64,000 nucleotides of DNA, from assembly GCF_024919275.1 (NCBI RefSeq), contig NZ_JANWGH010000004.1, forward strand, positions 25,517-89,516, in the 5' to 3' direction. Within the stretch, counting starts at the first letter, position 1, and every line of letters starts with the position of its first letter. The position numbers and the translations under genes are program-made. The notes below the pieces were generated by a model. That model was not told where the DNA came from. It saw only the letters and a program-made list of their open reading frames with translations, and ran no database searches. Of this stretch, positions 18,030 to 27,062 are shown in pieces. The stretch is from Algoriphagus limi. Lineage in GTDB: Bacteria; Bacteroidota; Bacteroidia; Cytophagales; Cyclobacteriaceae.

Positions 18030-20190
18030 TTTCTGCAAATTCCAGGTCGATGGTTCGTCGGTCAATATCGGTATTAACTACACGAACCCAAACTTTGTCT
18101 CCTAAGGTGATCATTTTTTTTGATCTGGATCCGACGAGTCGCATGTTTCGCTCGTCAAAATCATAATAATCGTCGGTCATATCTGCGACCCGAACCATAC
18201 CTTCGCATTTGGTTTCGGTGATTTCTACAAATACGCCCCATTCAGTCACCCCTGATACAATTCCCTCGTAATCCTTTTCTTCAGCCAAGGCCATGTATTC
18301 CACCTGCTTGTATTTGATGGAAGCACGCTCAGCATCAGCCGCTCTTTTTTCCCGATCTGAAGAATGAATGCATTTTTTTTCCCAAGGCTCGGCTTCAGGT
18401 GATTTTCCTCCATCTAAATAATGCTGAAGTAGGCGATGAACCATCATGTCAGGATAACGCCTGATCGGAGACGTAAAATGGGTGTAGTGTGCAAATGCAA
18501 GGCCGAAATGTCCTTTTGGCTCCGTGGTGTATTTGGCCTTTGCCATGGATCGTATCGCCAATTGCTCCAAAACATTTTGCTCTGGTTTTCCCTGAATCTC
18601 ATCCATGAGTTTGTTGAGGGAAGAGGAGACTTGGCGTTCACTGTCTAATTTTAGCTGATGCCCAAAACGCTTGGCAAAGCCCGAGAATATTTCCAATCGA
18701 TCCATATCAGGGGCATCGTGCGTCCGGTATACAAATGTATCCATGCCATTATGCTTCTTAAAAATGAATTCAGCCACATGTTTATTGGCTAAAAGCATGA
18801 ATTCTTCGATCAGCTTGTGAATATCTTTTCGCTCCTTGACTATCAGTCCAAGTGGAGTTCCTTTTTCGTCTAGCTTGAACTTCACTTCAACGGTTTCAAA
18901 ATTCACAGCTCCATTTTGAAATCGGCGCTTTCGGATTTTTTTAGCCAGTTCATTGAGATGTGTTAGCTCCTCAAAAAAGTCTCCTGATTGCTTGTCAATA
19001 TTTTCCTGAGCATCCTCATAGACAAAGCGTCGATCCGAATGAATGATCGTTCTTCCAATCCAATGACTAAGGACTTTTGCTTCCTCATCCATCTCGAATA
19101 CACAAGAGAATGTCAGCTTATCTTCATTAGGTCGAAGAGAGCAAAGCCCATTACTTAAGTGCTCAGGAAGCATTGGAATTGTTCGGTCTACCAAGTAGAC
19201 AGAGGTAGCCCGGTCATAGGCTTCTTTTTCCAGAGCAGTTTTAGGCTGGACATAGTGCGTGACATCTGCGATATGAACTCCAATTTCCAGATTTCCATTT
19301 TCCAATCTTCGGTAGGAAATGGCATCATCAAAGTCCTTTGCATCGGCTGGATCGATGGTGAAAGTAGTGATGTTCCGAAAGTCTTTTCGTACTTTGATTT
19401 CCTTTGGGCTGATGGTGTCAGGAATAGCATTTGCTTCGGCTTCAGCTTCTTTTGGATACTCAAAAGGAAGACCGAATTCAGCCATAATAGAGTGAATTTC
19501 AACTTCATGGACTCCTGCTTTCCCGAGGACTCGAGTGACTTTTCCAGTAGGATTTTTATCTCCTTCACGCCATTCGGTCAATTTGACCACAACTTTCTCA
19601 TTATGTTGTGCGCCTTTCAAATCGCCTCTATGCACGAAGATGTCTTTGTGCATTTTTTTAAAGTCGGGGACCACAAAGGCAAACCTTGGGGAAATCTCTA
19701 CTCGACCTACAAATTCATCACGAGCTCTTTCCAAAATTTCCAAAACTCGACCTTCGCTCCGCCCACTTCTTCCTTTGGTAGGGTAGACCATGACTCGTAC
19801 CCGGTCATCATCCAAGGCTTGCTTGAGGTCCGCTTCTTTGACCAAAATATCACCATCGGTCGCTTCAGGGTCATCTGGAATGATGTAGGCAAAACGGGGA
19901 TTGACATAATCAACCTTTCCTATGATAAATTCGGGATCCTTTTTGGAGGAATAATAGTTCCGGGGACTTTTCGCTATTGTGCCATTTTCAACGAGTTTGA
20001 TTAAGATAGGCTCAACAGCTCCTTTGGAAATTGCGTCTCGCATTTCTAGCTTTTTGATTATTTGCTTAGAGGAAAATTCCTCTCCGTAATGATTGTCTAA
20101 AAATGATTTGATTTTCCGGGCAAGCTGTGAAGCTTTTGGAGATTCACCTCCGGAATGTTTCGAATTTCTTCTGTTTGATTTTCTTCCCAT
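17992..20190 (-). CDS. rnr: Ribonuclease R
   Basis: 732 residues; processive 3'-5' exoribonuclease. Domains: basic N-terminus and winged-helix (about 20-85), two cold-shock/OB domains (about 85-230), RNB catalytic domain (about 265-590) with TIDPADAKDFDDAIS at 278-292 supplying the metal-binding aspartates, and a C-terminal S1 domain (about 640-720). The protein ends soon after the S1 domain, without the long basic tail of E. coli RNase R. ATG 20190 gives MGRKSNRRNSKH. It overlaps the following polyprenyl synthase gene. Expected roles: degradation of structured RNA, rRNA quality control. Confidence 0.95.
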   Translation of the reverse strand: MGRKSNRRNSKHSGGESPKASQLARKIKSFLDNHYGEEFSSKQIIKKLEMRDAISKGAVEPILIKLVENGTIAKSPRNYYSSKKDPEFIIGKVDYVNPRFAYIIPDDPEATDGDILVKEADLKQALDDDRVRVMVYPTKGRSGRSEGRVLEILERARDEFVGRVEISPRFAFVVPDFKKMHKDIFVHRGDLKGAQHNEKVVVKLTEWREGDKNPTGKVTRVLGKAGVHEVEIHSIMAEFGLPFEYPKEAEAEANAIPDTISPKEIKVRKDFRNITTFTIDPADAKDFDDAISYRRLENGNLEIGVHIADVTHYVQPKTALEKEAYDRATSVYLVDRTIPMLPEHLSNGLCSLRPNEDKLTFSCVFEMDEEAKVLSHWIGRTIIHSDRRFVYEDAQENIDKQSGDFFEELTHLNELAKKIRKRRFQNGAVNFETVEVKFKLDEKGTPLGLIVKERKDIHKLIEEFMLLANKHVAEFIFKKHNGMDTFVYRTHDAPDMDRLEIFSGFAKRFGHQLKLDSERQVSSSLNKLMDEIQGKPEQNVLEQLAIRSMAKAKYTTEPKGHFGLAFAHYTHFTSPIRRYPDMMVHRLLQHYLDGGKSPEAEPWEKKCIHSSDREKRAADAERASIKYKQVEYMALAEEKDYEGIVSGVTEWGVFVEITETKCEGMVRVADMTDDYYDFDERNMRLVGSRSKKMITLGDKVWVRVVNTDIDRRTIDLEFAENDEKPTRSRTSR

Positions 20191-20236
20191 ACTGGGTTAA
20201 TTGATTTTTAGAAAAGTCCCAAAAAGCATCAGGACT

Positions 20237-20986
20237 TTATTTATGTTCTTTTTTAAGGTTTTCGAGATGAACTATTTCTATGTCCATCTCATCAATGCCT
20301 GGATTCATCGCTAAGTAAACCCGGGCTGTCACTTCCACATCCTGGAGGCAATATTTTTTGATTCGCTCCATATCCTTTTCCAAATGAAAGGTAGTATTCA
20401 CCTGACTTCCATCAAGGTCGTCTTTCGAAGTAGGAATACCAAAAACTGAAGCCAATAATTCGAGCCGAGTGTAATATTTATAGTCACCGAATTTCCATAA
20501 TTCCATGGTATCCAAATGGCGGATTTCCCATGGTTTCTTTCCTGCAATTTGAAGTGGTTCGGGTAGAGGGACGCCTTGAATCAGCATCCTTCGGCATAGG
20601 TAAGGAAAGTCAAATTCCTTTCCGTTATGAGCACAGAGTACCCATTTTTTCTTTTGTAGCAATTCTGACAATTCAATCAATAGATCCCGCTCGTTCTCAT
20701 GTTCGAAGACTTTGGATCGAAAGATTAATTTTTTGTCTTTCTTTTTCCATTGGAAATATCCCACCCCGACGCAGATAATTTGCCCAAATTCAGCATGGAC
20801 TCCTGCTCGGTCAAAGTATAGGGAGCCTGGTTCTATAATCCCATCCGGATCTTTTTGAAGATGTTTTTCTTTTTTGATCCATTCTTCCCGGAGACGCTCA
20901 TCCAGCTCTTCAAATCGCTCTGTCAGGGAGGCGGTCTCAATATCCAAAAACAAAATGTCTCCTAATTGACTGAAAAAATCTGCCAT
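20237..20986 (-). CDS. DEDDy 3'-5' exonuclease (PolB exonuclease-like)
   Basis: 249 residues with the three exonuclease motifs: FLDIETASL (Exo I, D-x-E, near residue 15), CAHNGKEFDFPYL (Exo II, Asn and Asp, near 120) and YCLQDVEV (Exo III, Tyr-x3-Asp, near 220). This matches the predicted 3'-5' exonucleases related to the exonuclease domain of family B polymerases. It is a stand-alone nuclease without a polymerase domain. The gene lies 46 bases upstream of rnr and 7 bases after the next hypothetical gene, so it is probably co-transcribed with RNase R. Nucleic-acid preference (DNA or RNA) is not visible. Confidence 0.88.
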   Translation of the reverse strand: MADFFSQLGDILFLDIETASLTERFEELDERLREEWIKKEKHLQKDPDGIIEPGSLYFDRAGVHAEFGQIICVGVGYFQWKKKDKKLIFRSKVFEHENERDLLIELSELLQKKKWVLCAHNGKEFDFPYLCRRMLIQGVPLPEPLQIAGKKPWEIRHLDTMELWKFGDYKYYTRLELLASVFGIPTSKDDLDGSQVNTTFHLEKDMERIKKYCLQDVEVTARVYLAMNPGIDEMDIEIVHLENLKKEHK

Positions 20987-20993
20987 AATAAAT

Positions 20994-21395
20994 CTAACTA
21001 TGTAAAACCCCTTCTAATCCAAGTTCAGGGATCATTTGCTGCAGTGAGGGGTCAAAACTGCCAGGAGTAAATATAAACTTTTTGTCAAAAATCTGATCGA
21101 GGATATAATAACTCACCCAAAACTCATTAGTTAGACGAAATACTGCTGGATCTATAGGTTCTACTTTCGCCACGCATTGCGGACCAAGTTCCTTAATCAA
21201 ATGGCGAAGTGTTGAGGTTTTGCGCTGTTCTCCATCCAGCTCTCCATATCCTCGAGAAGTAATCATCACTGTATTTAGTTCGATCAAATTCAAATTGATG
21301 ATGTAAACTCCCCATTCGGTGCCCGTTTCTGTTTCTTCTTTGGCGATGGCAAGTTTTACCCCAGTGACAGGGGCAAAATCAATATCTTTTTTCAT
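20994..21395 (-). CDS. Conserved hypothetical protein (133 aa)
   Basis: A soluble alpha/beta-looking protein with no signal peptide, beginning MKKDIDFAPVTGVKLAIAKE and containing TEWGVYIINLN, a segment that suggests an exposed beta sheet. I do not recognise an enzymatic motif. Relatives are, as far as I recall, frequent in Bacteroidota, sometimes with a misleading 'phenylalanyl-tRNA synthetase' label; I see no synthetase motif here. It lies between lipB (29 bases upstream) and the DEDDy exonuclease (7 bases downstream) on the same strand. A -7-like TAACTTTG on the - strand at 21427-21420 could give it its own promoter, although no well-spaced -33 element was found. Confidence 0.7.
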   Translation of the reverse strand: MKKDIDFAPVTGVKLAIAKEETETGTEWGVYIINLNLIELNTVMITSRGYGELDGEQRKTSTLRHLIKELGPQCVAKVEPIDPAVFRLTNEFWVSYYILDQIFDKKFIFTPGSFDPSLQQMIPELGLEGVLHS

Positions 21396-21424
21396 GGGTA
21401 ATTCTGAATATTAGCTGCGCAAAG

Positions 21425-22141
21425 TTATATGAGTTCCATTTCAAATAAGTCCACCAAATGCTTCTTGACTTTTTCCTTCACCTCTGATTCATCCACTGGT
21501 CGGCCCAATTCTAAATGCAGCGAAGTGACTGCTTTATCATCGATACCACAGGGAATGATATGTCCGAAGTAGTTCAAGTTTGCATTGACATTGAAAGCAA
21601 AACCATGCATGGTGACCCATCGGCTTGATTTGACACCCATGGCGCAGATTTTTCGCGGATTCTCCTGCCGAATATGATCAAGCCAAACTCCTGTAAGTCC
21701 ATCGATTCGACCTGCTTCTATGCCATATTCTGCAAGTGTTCGAATGATAGCCTCCTCCAAAAACCTTAAATATTTATGTATATCGGTAAAGAAATTTTCG
21801 AGATCTAAAATGGGATATCCGACCAATTGCCCTGGCCCATGATAAGTGATGTCACCTCCTCGGTTGATTTTGTAAAAAGTGGCATCATTTGCTTTTAGTC
21901 CTTCTTCATCGAGTAGAAGGTTTTCTAATTTTCCACTTTTCCCTAAGGTATAAACATGAGGATGCTCAACAAAAAGCAAATGGTTTTCAGTAGGAACCTG
22001 TTCCTCAGCTGGCTTTTTTCGATTGCTGATCTTGGTAGCAACGATATCAGCAAAAAGCTTTTCCTGATAATCCCAAGCTTGCTGATAATCCATGCCACCT
22101 AGGTCTGTGAATTTTACTTTTTTGTTGATAAATTCATTCAT
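21425..22141 (-). CDS. lipB: Lipoyl(octanoyl) transferase
   Basis: 238 residues. Transfers octanoate from acyl carrier protein to lipoyl domains of 2-oxoacid dehydrogenases. Signature RGGDITYHGPGQLVGYPI starts at residue 94; catalytic Lys171 (GVKSSRW) and Cys198 (HIIPCGID) are both present, so it should be active. The loop around residues 40-52 is slightly longer than in E. coli LipB. Start ATG 22141 is divergent from yraN. LipA is not in the window. Confidence 0.95.
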   Translation of the reverse strand: MNEFINKKVKFTDLGGMDYQQAWDYQEKLFADIVATKISNRKKPAEEQVPTENHLLFVEHPHVYTLGKSGKLENLLLDEEGLKANDATFYKINRGGDITYHGPGQLVGYPILDLENFFTDIHKYLRFLEEAIIRTLAEYGIEAGRIDGLTGVWLDHIRQENPRKICAMGVKSSRWVTMHGFAFNVNANLNYFGHIIPCGIDDKAVTSLHLELGRPVDESEVKEKVKKHLVDLFEMELI

Positions 22142-22220
22142 AATAAGAAGTTACTCATGCCTTTTTCAACTGCGGGAAAGAGGCTTTCGTTCGGATTTTT
22201 CAAAATTAAACAATTCCCAA

Positions 22221-22577
22221 ATGGCAGAACATCTTGAATCAGGAAAGCGTGCCGAAGAATTGGCTTGTCAATGGTTGGAATCGAAGGGCTATGAGTTTTT
22301 AGAGAAGAATTTTCGCTACAAACATGCCGAGATTGATCTCATCATGAAATATAAAGGCCTGTTGATTTTTGTGGAGGTCAAATTTCGATCGGGTACAGGT
22401 TTTGGCTTTGCAGAGGAGTTTGTGGATTATAGCAAAAAGAAATTACTTGTAAAGGCTGCGGATGCTTACATTCATCAAATAGATTGGCACCAGGATATCA
22501 GGTTTGATATTGTTGGCGTTTACAGAGACAGAAATGGGAATATCAATTTTAGGCATTTTGAGGATGCCTTTTATTAA
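22221..22577 (+). CDS. YraN/UPF0102 family protein (putative endonuclease fold)
   Basis: 118 residues from ATG 22221 (an in-frame start at 22092 lies inside lipB and was rejected). GKRAEELACQWLESKGYEFL, then AEIDLIMKYKGLLIFVEVKF with E...D...E-V-K, the PD-(D/E)xK nuclease-fold residues of the YraN/UPF0102 family. The biological role is not settled; the family has been linked to DNA repair or recombination. It precedes the SYLF gene by 12 bases and could be co-transcribed with it. Confidence 0.9.
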   Translation: MAEHLESGKRAEELACQWLESKGYEFLEKNFRYKHAEIDLIMKYKGLLIFVEVKFRSGTGFGFAEEFVDYSKKKLLVKAADAYIHQIDWHQDIRFDIVGVYRDRNGNINFRHFEDAFY

Positions 22578-22589
22578 ACACATTCAATT

Positions 22590-23117
22590 ATGAAAAATCT
22601 AATAATCACCTTTCTTTTCCTGTTGATGACAGGAGTCGTATTTGCGCAAAGCGACAAAAAGGACCAACAAATCATCGAAGATGCAGCAGAAGCTAAAGCC
22701 GCTTTTTTGGAGGATGACCCAAGCATGAGTCAATTCTTCAATTCTGCTTATGGGTATATTATTTTGCCTAATGTAGGAAAAGGAGGTTTAGGAGTTGGGG
22801 GAGCAGCAGGAAATGGTGTGGCCATTGAGCAAGGAACGCAGATTGGATTTGCTCGGATGACCCAAGTAACTATAGGTTTTCAGGCGGGAGGACAAGCTTA
22901 TAGTGAAGTGGTTTTCTTTGAAGATAAAGAAGCTTGGGAACGGTTTAAAAATGGGAAAATTGAAATGGCTGCCCAAGTGTCCGCTGTGGCGGCGGCATCG
23001 GGTGCTTCCGCCAATGCTAAATATGTGGATGGTGTAGCTGTTTTCACCCGGACCAAGGGAGGCCTGATGTATGAAGCCTCTGTTGGAGGTCAGCAATTTA
23101 AATTCAGGGAAAATTAA
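22590..23117 (+). CDS. SYLF (YSC84-like) lipid-binding domain protein, exported
   Basis: 175 residues with a clear signal peptide (MKNLIITFLFLLMTGVVFAQ). The remainder is the SYLF/Ysc84 domain: F-F-x-S-A-Y-G-Y-I-I-L-P, then GKGGLGVGGAAGNG, QVTIGFQAGGQAYSEVVFF and YEASVGGQ. In eukaryotes the domain binds phosphoinositides; in bacteria the secreted versions are of unknown function, presumably envelope lipid binding. The stop codon overlaps that of the convergent gene at 23114-23117. Confidence 0.88.
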   Translation: MKNLIITFLFLLMTGVVFAQSDKKDQQIIEDAAEAKAAFLEDDPSMSQFFNSAYGYIILPNVGKGGLGVGGAAGNGVAIEQGTQIGFARMTQVTIGFQAGGQAYSEVVFFEDKEAWERFKNGKIEMAAQVSAVAAASGASANAKYVDGVAVFTRTKGGLMYEASVGGQQFKFREN

Positions 23118-23968
23118 TTCGCTTGATCGCTTCGGTATACGAGGTTTCCTTCTTTATCCCATTCAGCTCGAATATAAGGTTTGAACTCATCCATATAGGG
23201 TTCTTCCTGATATTGTATTTCCCGCTTTCGGATAGCTCGTGTATTATTGGTGTCCCAGTATTCTGTCCATAACCCCACTTTCTGTCCATAGCGGTATTCA
23301 CCCGTCACGGCCACTTGACTGTCTTCGTAAAAATGATAGAAATATCCTTCCTCCAGCCCATATTGAACAGGGATGATTTTTTCTATGGTTTTGGAGGTCC
23401 GGTTGTAATAAGTAATGCGGGATTCCTCAGGCCATCCCTCTTGAAAATGATTTTTATCCTGAAGAACATTTCGGTTGTCAAATAGCATCCAGGTGTTATG
23501 TTTCATTCCATAGTAATACATCCCACTTTCTACAACCACATCATTGATTCTCCGCTCATAGGGACCATGTAGGAGGTATCCCTGGCCGGCTTGGTAATCT
23601 TCCCGCTTGATGGCTTTCTCTCCTGGATCGTACCAATAGACATCCCGAATGTATGGGTCTGGCTGACGAGTGGCTTCTGTATAATTGAAAAGCTCAAAAA
23701 TTTCTTGGTTTCGAAGTGTCTGACGGATAAATCCTCTGCGCGTTTTTATGCCGAAATAAATATTTTTCCGCTCCTTCTTTTTCCGTTCTTTTTTCTCCTC
23801 TTTTTCATCTCGATCATCAAAAAGCAATAAAGGCATTGTCGTGGGCAGGACCGAAGTATTGACAATGCCTGTACTGTCTGGGTCTGATTGTTTTTCACTC
23901 GTTGTTTGCCCCCAGCTTTTGGAGAGGAAAAAAGTAAATAGGAAAATGGCAATGAATATACGCTTCAT
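23114..23968 (-). CDS. Exported hypothetical protein with MORN/YwqK-like repeats
   Basis: 284 residues from ATG 23968, which gives a good signal peptide (MKRIFIAIFLFTFFLSKSWGQ); the frame is open further to 24016 with two other possible starts. Residues 50-65 are a strongly charged Glu/Lys stretch. The C-terminal half has repeated aromatic blocks such as LLHGPYERRINDVVVESGMY, EGYFYHFYEDSQVAVTGEY and GQKVGLWTEYW, the pattern of MORN-like 'antitoxin YwqK' repeat proteins. It is probably periplasmic or on the outer membrane. No partner toxin gene is adjacent, so I would not infer toxin-antitoxin function. Its end overlaps the SYLF gene stop. Confidence 0.75.
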   Translation of the reverse strand: MKRIFIAIFLFTFFLSKSWGQTTSEKQSDPDSTGIVNTSVLPTTMPLLLFDDRDEKEEKKERKKKERKNIYFGIKTRRGFIRQTLRNQEIFELFNYTEATRQPDPYIRDVYWYDPGEKAIKREDYQAGQGYLLHGPYERRINDVVVESGMYYYGMKHNTWMLFDNRNVLQDKNHFQEGWPEESRITYYNRTSKTIEKIIPVQYGLEEGYFYHFYEDSQVAVTGEYRYGQKVGLWTEYWDTNNTRAIRKREIQYQEEPYMDEFKPYIRAEWDKEGNLVYRSDQAN

Positions 23969-24037
23969 ATTGGAAAAACGGGATTTTTTCATCCGTATTT
24001 TACTCAAAAATAACATTTCAAGAGCAATTCTATCAGA

Positions 24038-24071
24038 TTGTTTAGAATTAATAATCTTCTGCCTATTTTTG
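24038..24071 (+). promoter_or_regulatory. Candidate promoter of the aminotransferase
   Basis: TTG at 24038-24040 and TATTTTTG at 24064-24071 (perfect TAnnTTTG). The 23-base spacer is at the long limit. It lies 28 bases before the start codon. Confidence 0.5.
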
Positions 24072-24099
24072 AGGAATTTGTAAAAAAATCAATTAAAAA

Positions 24100-25302
24100 A
24101 TGAATTCTATTCTATCAGATCGCATCTTGAATATGGAGGAATCAGCAACCCTTGCGATGGCCAAAAAGGCCCGGGAGCTGAAATCTCAAGGAATCGATAT
24201 CATCGGACTCAGTTTAGGTGAACCGGACTTTAAGACTCCAAAGCATATTCAAGAGGCTGCAAAGGCGGCCATCGACGAGGGTAAATATTTCTCTTATCCT
24301 CCCGTAGCTGGCTATCAGGATCTGAGAGAAGCAATTGCAAAAAAACTTCGAGAAGAGAATAACATCCAACAAGCCAAAGCTGAGAATATCGTTGTTTCTA
24401 CCGGAGCAAAACATTCCATTGCCAATACATTTATGTGCCTTTTGAATGAAGGTGATGAGGTGGTGATTTTTTCTCCCTATTGGGTGAGTTATGCAGAGAT
24501 CATCAAGTTGGCAGGAGGTGTTCCTGTATTGATTGAAGGGACTTTAGAAAATAACTTCAAAGCAACTGCAGCTCAATTGGAAGAAGCAATTACCGACAAA
24601 ACCAAAGCAGTTATTTTCTCATCTCCTTGTAATCCAACTGGTTCGGTATTCAGTAAGGAAGAGTTGGAGGCAATTGCGGACGTGATAAAAGCTCACGATG
24701 GAATCATGGTGATTGCTGATGAGATCTATGAACTTATCAATTTTACAGGAAAGAACTTCAGCATCGCTTCCTTACCGGGGATGTTTGAGCGGACTATCAC
24801 AGTCAATGGTTTTTCAAAAGGATATGCAATGACTGGCTGGCGAGTAGGATACATTTGTGCTCCTGTTGAAATTGCCAAGGCAGTTGAAAAAATACAAGGT
24901 CAATTCACATCGGGTGGTACAGGTATCGCTCAGCGTGCTGCATTAGCGGCTATTTCAGGAGATCAGACTCCTACTAAAGAAATGGCGGATGCCTATTTCA
25001 AAAGGAGACAACTTGTTCTTGAATTGCTCCAAGAAATTCCAGGGATAAAAACCCATATTCCAGAAGGAGCTTTCTATTTCTTCCCGGATGTCACTTCCTA
25101 TTTTGGGAAATCAGCACATGGACATTCTGTAAATAACGCGGATGATTTGTGCTTGTATTTGTTGGATGTGGCTCATGTTTCCTTGGTGACTGGCTCCGCT
25201 TTTGGCGCGCCTAATTGTGTAAGATTGAGTTATGCTGCATCAGAGGATGAGTTAAAAGAAGCCTTAAAACGACTGAAAAAAGCTCTGGGCGATCTCGCTT
25301 AA
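24100..25302 (+). CDS. Class I/II pyridoxal-phosphate aminotransferase (aspartate aminotransferase type)
   Basis: 400 residues. PLP lysine K240 in NGFSKGYAMTGWRVGY, with N178 in SSPCNPTGS, D207 and Y210 in ADEIYELI, and GLSLGEPDFKTP at the N-terminus. This is the prokaryotic Ib-type aspartate aminotransferase architecture. It transfers the amino group between aspartate/glutamate and 2-oxoacids in the cytoplasm; aromatic or prephenate activity cannot be excluded from sequence. It stands alone with its own promoter and terminator. Confidence 0.92.
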   Translation: MNSILSDRILNMEESATLAMAKKARELKSQGIDIIGLSLGEPDFKTPKHIQEAAKAAIDEGKYFSYPPVAGYQDLREAIAKKLREENNIQQAKAENIVVSTGAKHSIANTFMCLLNEGDEVVIFSPYWVSYAEIIKLAGGVPVLIEGTLENNFKATAAQLEEAITDKTKAVIFSSPCNPTGSVFSKEELEAIADVIKAHDGIMVIADEIYELINFTGKNFSIASLPGMFERTITVNGFSKGYAMTGWRVGYICAPVEIAKAVEKIQGQFTSGGTGIAQRAALAAISGDQTPTKEMADAYFKRRQLVLELLQEIPGIKTHIPEGAFYFFPDVTSYFGKSAHGHSVNNADDLCLYLLDVAHVSLVTGSAFGAPNCVRLSYAASEDELKEALKRLKKALGDLA

Positions 25303-25311
25303 TTCTTATAA

Positions 25312-25341
25312 ATCCTGGCCAATTGGCCAGGATATTTTTTT
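25312..25341 (+). terminator. Rho-independent terminator
   Basis: ATCCTGGCC / GGCCAGGAT perfect stem with AATT loop, then ATTTTTTTT. Confidence 0.9.
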
Positions 25342-25380
25342 GCCCTTTTGGAAAGGCTTACTTTTGAGAAAATTTTTGCC

Positions 25381-26091
25381 ATGGAAAAGGTCCTTGTAAT
25401 CACTCCAGTAAAGAATTCTATTGAAACGACTTTGGATACAGCAAAAGCGATCGCTGAGTCGGATGTGCAGGTCAAACACATTATTTTCAATGATTTTTCT
25501 AGTGAGGAAACCAAGAAGGAGCTTGAACGGAATCAGGAAAAATTGGGCTACGAATTGGTCCATTTGGAAGATATCACGGATCATCCATCTCCGAATTACA
25601 AATTGGTTCTACAGATTTCCCAGAAAAGAGCTCTTGAATATGGATTGCCGCTTTTAGTGATTGAGTCAGATGTGGTTGTAAAAAGGGATACCATTAGCAA
25701 ATTGCTTGAATATCAAAGGGAAAAAGAAAATTCTGCTTTAGTGGGATCGGTGACAGTGGATGAAAGGGGCGATGTAAATTTCCCCTACCTGAAATTTAAA
25801 AATGTCAAAGATCCTATCATTTCAACCAAGCGGAGTTTGAGCTTTTGCTGTACTTTATTCTCGGAGGACTTTTTGAAATCCTATGACTTTTCCGGATTGG
25901 ATGATGCCAAGGATTGGTATGATACATTCATTTCTTCAAAGGCTTTGGAGCAGGGCTTCGAAAATTATGTTTTGATGAATGCTCCGGTGTGGCATAGACC
26001 ACATGGAAGCCGACCTTGGAAGCAATTGAAGTATAAAAATCCGCTTAAATATTACTTTTTGAAGTACTGGAAAGGATTGGATAAGATTTAA
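25381..26091 (+). CDS. Glycosyltransferase family 2-like protein
   Basis: 236 residues from ATG 25381; the in-frame TTG at 25348 was rejected. N-terminus MEKVLVITPVKNSIETT, a nucleotide-binding beta strand and loop, then FNDFSSEETKKEL and LLVIESDVVVKRDT where ESDVV takes the place of the usual DxD. WYDTFISSKALEQGFEN and VWHRPHGSRPWKQLKY at the end resemble GT2 acceptor-side motifs. It probably adds sugars to surface polysaccharide or lipid. TACTTTTG at 25359-25366 is a candidate -7 element just upstream. The 3' end overlaps the convergent FkbM gene by 4 bases. Confidence 0.75.
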   Translation: MEKVLVITPVKNSIETTLDTAKAIAESDVQVKHIIFNDFSSEETKKELERNQEKLGYELVHLEDITDHPSPNYKLVLQISQKRALEYGLPLLVIESDVVVKRDTISKLLEYQREKENSALVGSVTVDERGDVNFPYLKFKNVKDPIISTKRSLSFCCTLFSEDFLKSYDFSGLDDAKDWYDTFISSKALEQGFENYVLMNAPVWHRPHGSRPWKQLKYKNPLKYYFLKYWKGLDKI

Positions 26092-26921
26092 ATTCCGGAT
26101 TTAAAAAAACGCTCGAATTCTTTTGGCGGATTTAGCATAGCCAAGGTATCTCTTCCGAATTTTTGAAGACGATAATTATTGATTCTCAGTAATTGATAGC
26201 ATTCCTCTAATTCTTCCTTCGGTAAATTTTCATTTTCGAAAATGATAGCCCTAGGCTTCGTTTTTCCAATGTCAAAAATTTTAATTACCTCCAAATCATA
26301 CCCTTCAGCATCAATTTGCAAGAGGTCAATTTGTGATACATTATATTTTTCGAGGAGGGTTTTAGGAGAGATGACTTCTACATCTACCTCAACAATTTGT
26401 TCTTTCGGGTCTTTTGGGATTTCAAGTCCATATTTTTTGCAATTCAAGGCTACAATCCCATTTCGAAAATGATCCTTTATTTGTTCCAAAGAAAAAGAAG
26501 CCAGACCCGTGGCCCATCTCATGGTAGAGAAGCCTATTTTGTAGAGTTTTTGAGTCCCGTCTTCTTTGCCGATTGCGGCACAAATGGGATAAAGCCCTTC
26601 ATTGTATTGATAGATTTTTTTTAACTCTTGATTATATACATCAGGTTGAGGCTCTAATAGTACACCTTTCCATCTATCCCGTTTGATGAATTTATGTATT
26701 GGATCATGGGTAATTCCGTCGTTTGCTCCAATTTGGATAACATAAAAGTCTCCTTTTTTGGATAAGGAGTATTCGGAAATAAATTCTGCTAAACTGCCTT
26801 TTTTAGGTTTATAAAGGTATTTGTAAAATCCAATAAAGGCCGGATTATCATTCGCGCTGAGGTTGAATCGAAGATTTTTCCAAAAAGCTTTGAAGCTGGC
26901 CTTTAGTTTATGTTTTAGCAT
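26088..26921 (-). CDS. FkbM family methyltransferase
   Basis: 277 residues. QIGANDGITHDP is the AdoMet-binding glycine loop (near residue 62), LLEPQPDVY the acidic strand end, and LLQIDAEGYDLEVIKIFD plus RAIIFENENLP complete the FkbM fold. FkbM enzymes O-methylate sugars or lipids; here the neighbours (GT2 on one side, DUF616-type transferase on the other) point to modification of a cell-surface glycan. The N-terminal 30 residues are basic and could associate with the membrane. Base composition is more AT-rich than the housekeeping genes nearby, by eye. Confidence 0.85.
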   Translation of the reverse strand: MLKHKLKASFKAFWKNLRFNLSANDNPAFIGFYKYLYKPKKGSLAEFISEYSLSKKGDFYVIQIGANDGITHDPIHKFIKRDRWKGVLLEPQPDVYNQELKKIYQYNEGLYPICAAIGKEDGTQKLYKIGFSTMRWATGLASFSLEQIKDHFRNGIVALNCKKYGLEIPKDPKEQIVEVDVEVISPKTLLEKYNVSQIDLLQIDAEGYDLEVIKIFDIGKTKPRAIIFENENLPKEELEECYQLLRINNYRLQKFGRDTLAMLNPPKEFERFFKSGI

Positions 26922-27062
26922 GCAGGGTTATTTTTCCTATTTTGGGAACTGATTCTCTCAGTTCTTTAAGAATCAAAAATAAATAAATCTAAAGGAAAGA
27001 AGGTTTATTTATCCAAAACTTGAATTAAAGGCAAAAAAGTAACGAGTTAGTGTACACGGTTT

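Noticed and set aside
18030..18065. Longer polyprenyl synthase starting with TTG at 18065
   Set aside because: Needs a TTG codon and more overlap with rnr; ATG 18029 fits the family N-terminus.
19159..20004. Rightward 281-residue open frame opposite rnr
   Set aside because: Lies entirely antisense to a highly conserved RNase R gene; low-complexity aromatic composition typical of a shadow frame.
23114..23968. Toxin-antitoxin module
   Set aside because: Only a loose repeat resemblance to YwqK; exported and without partner.
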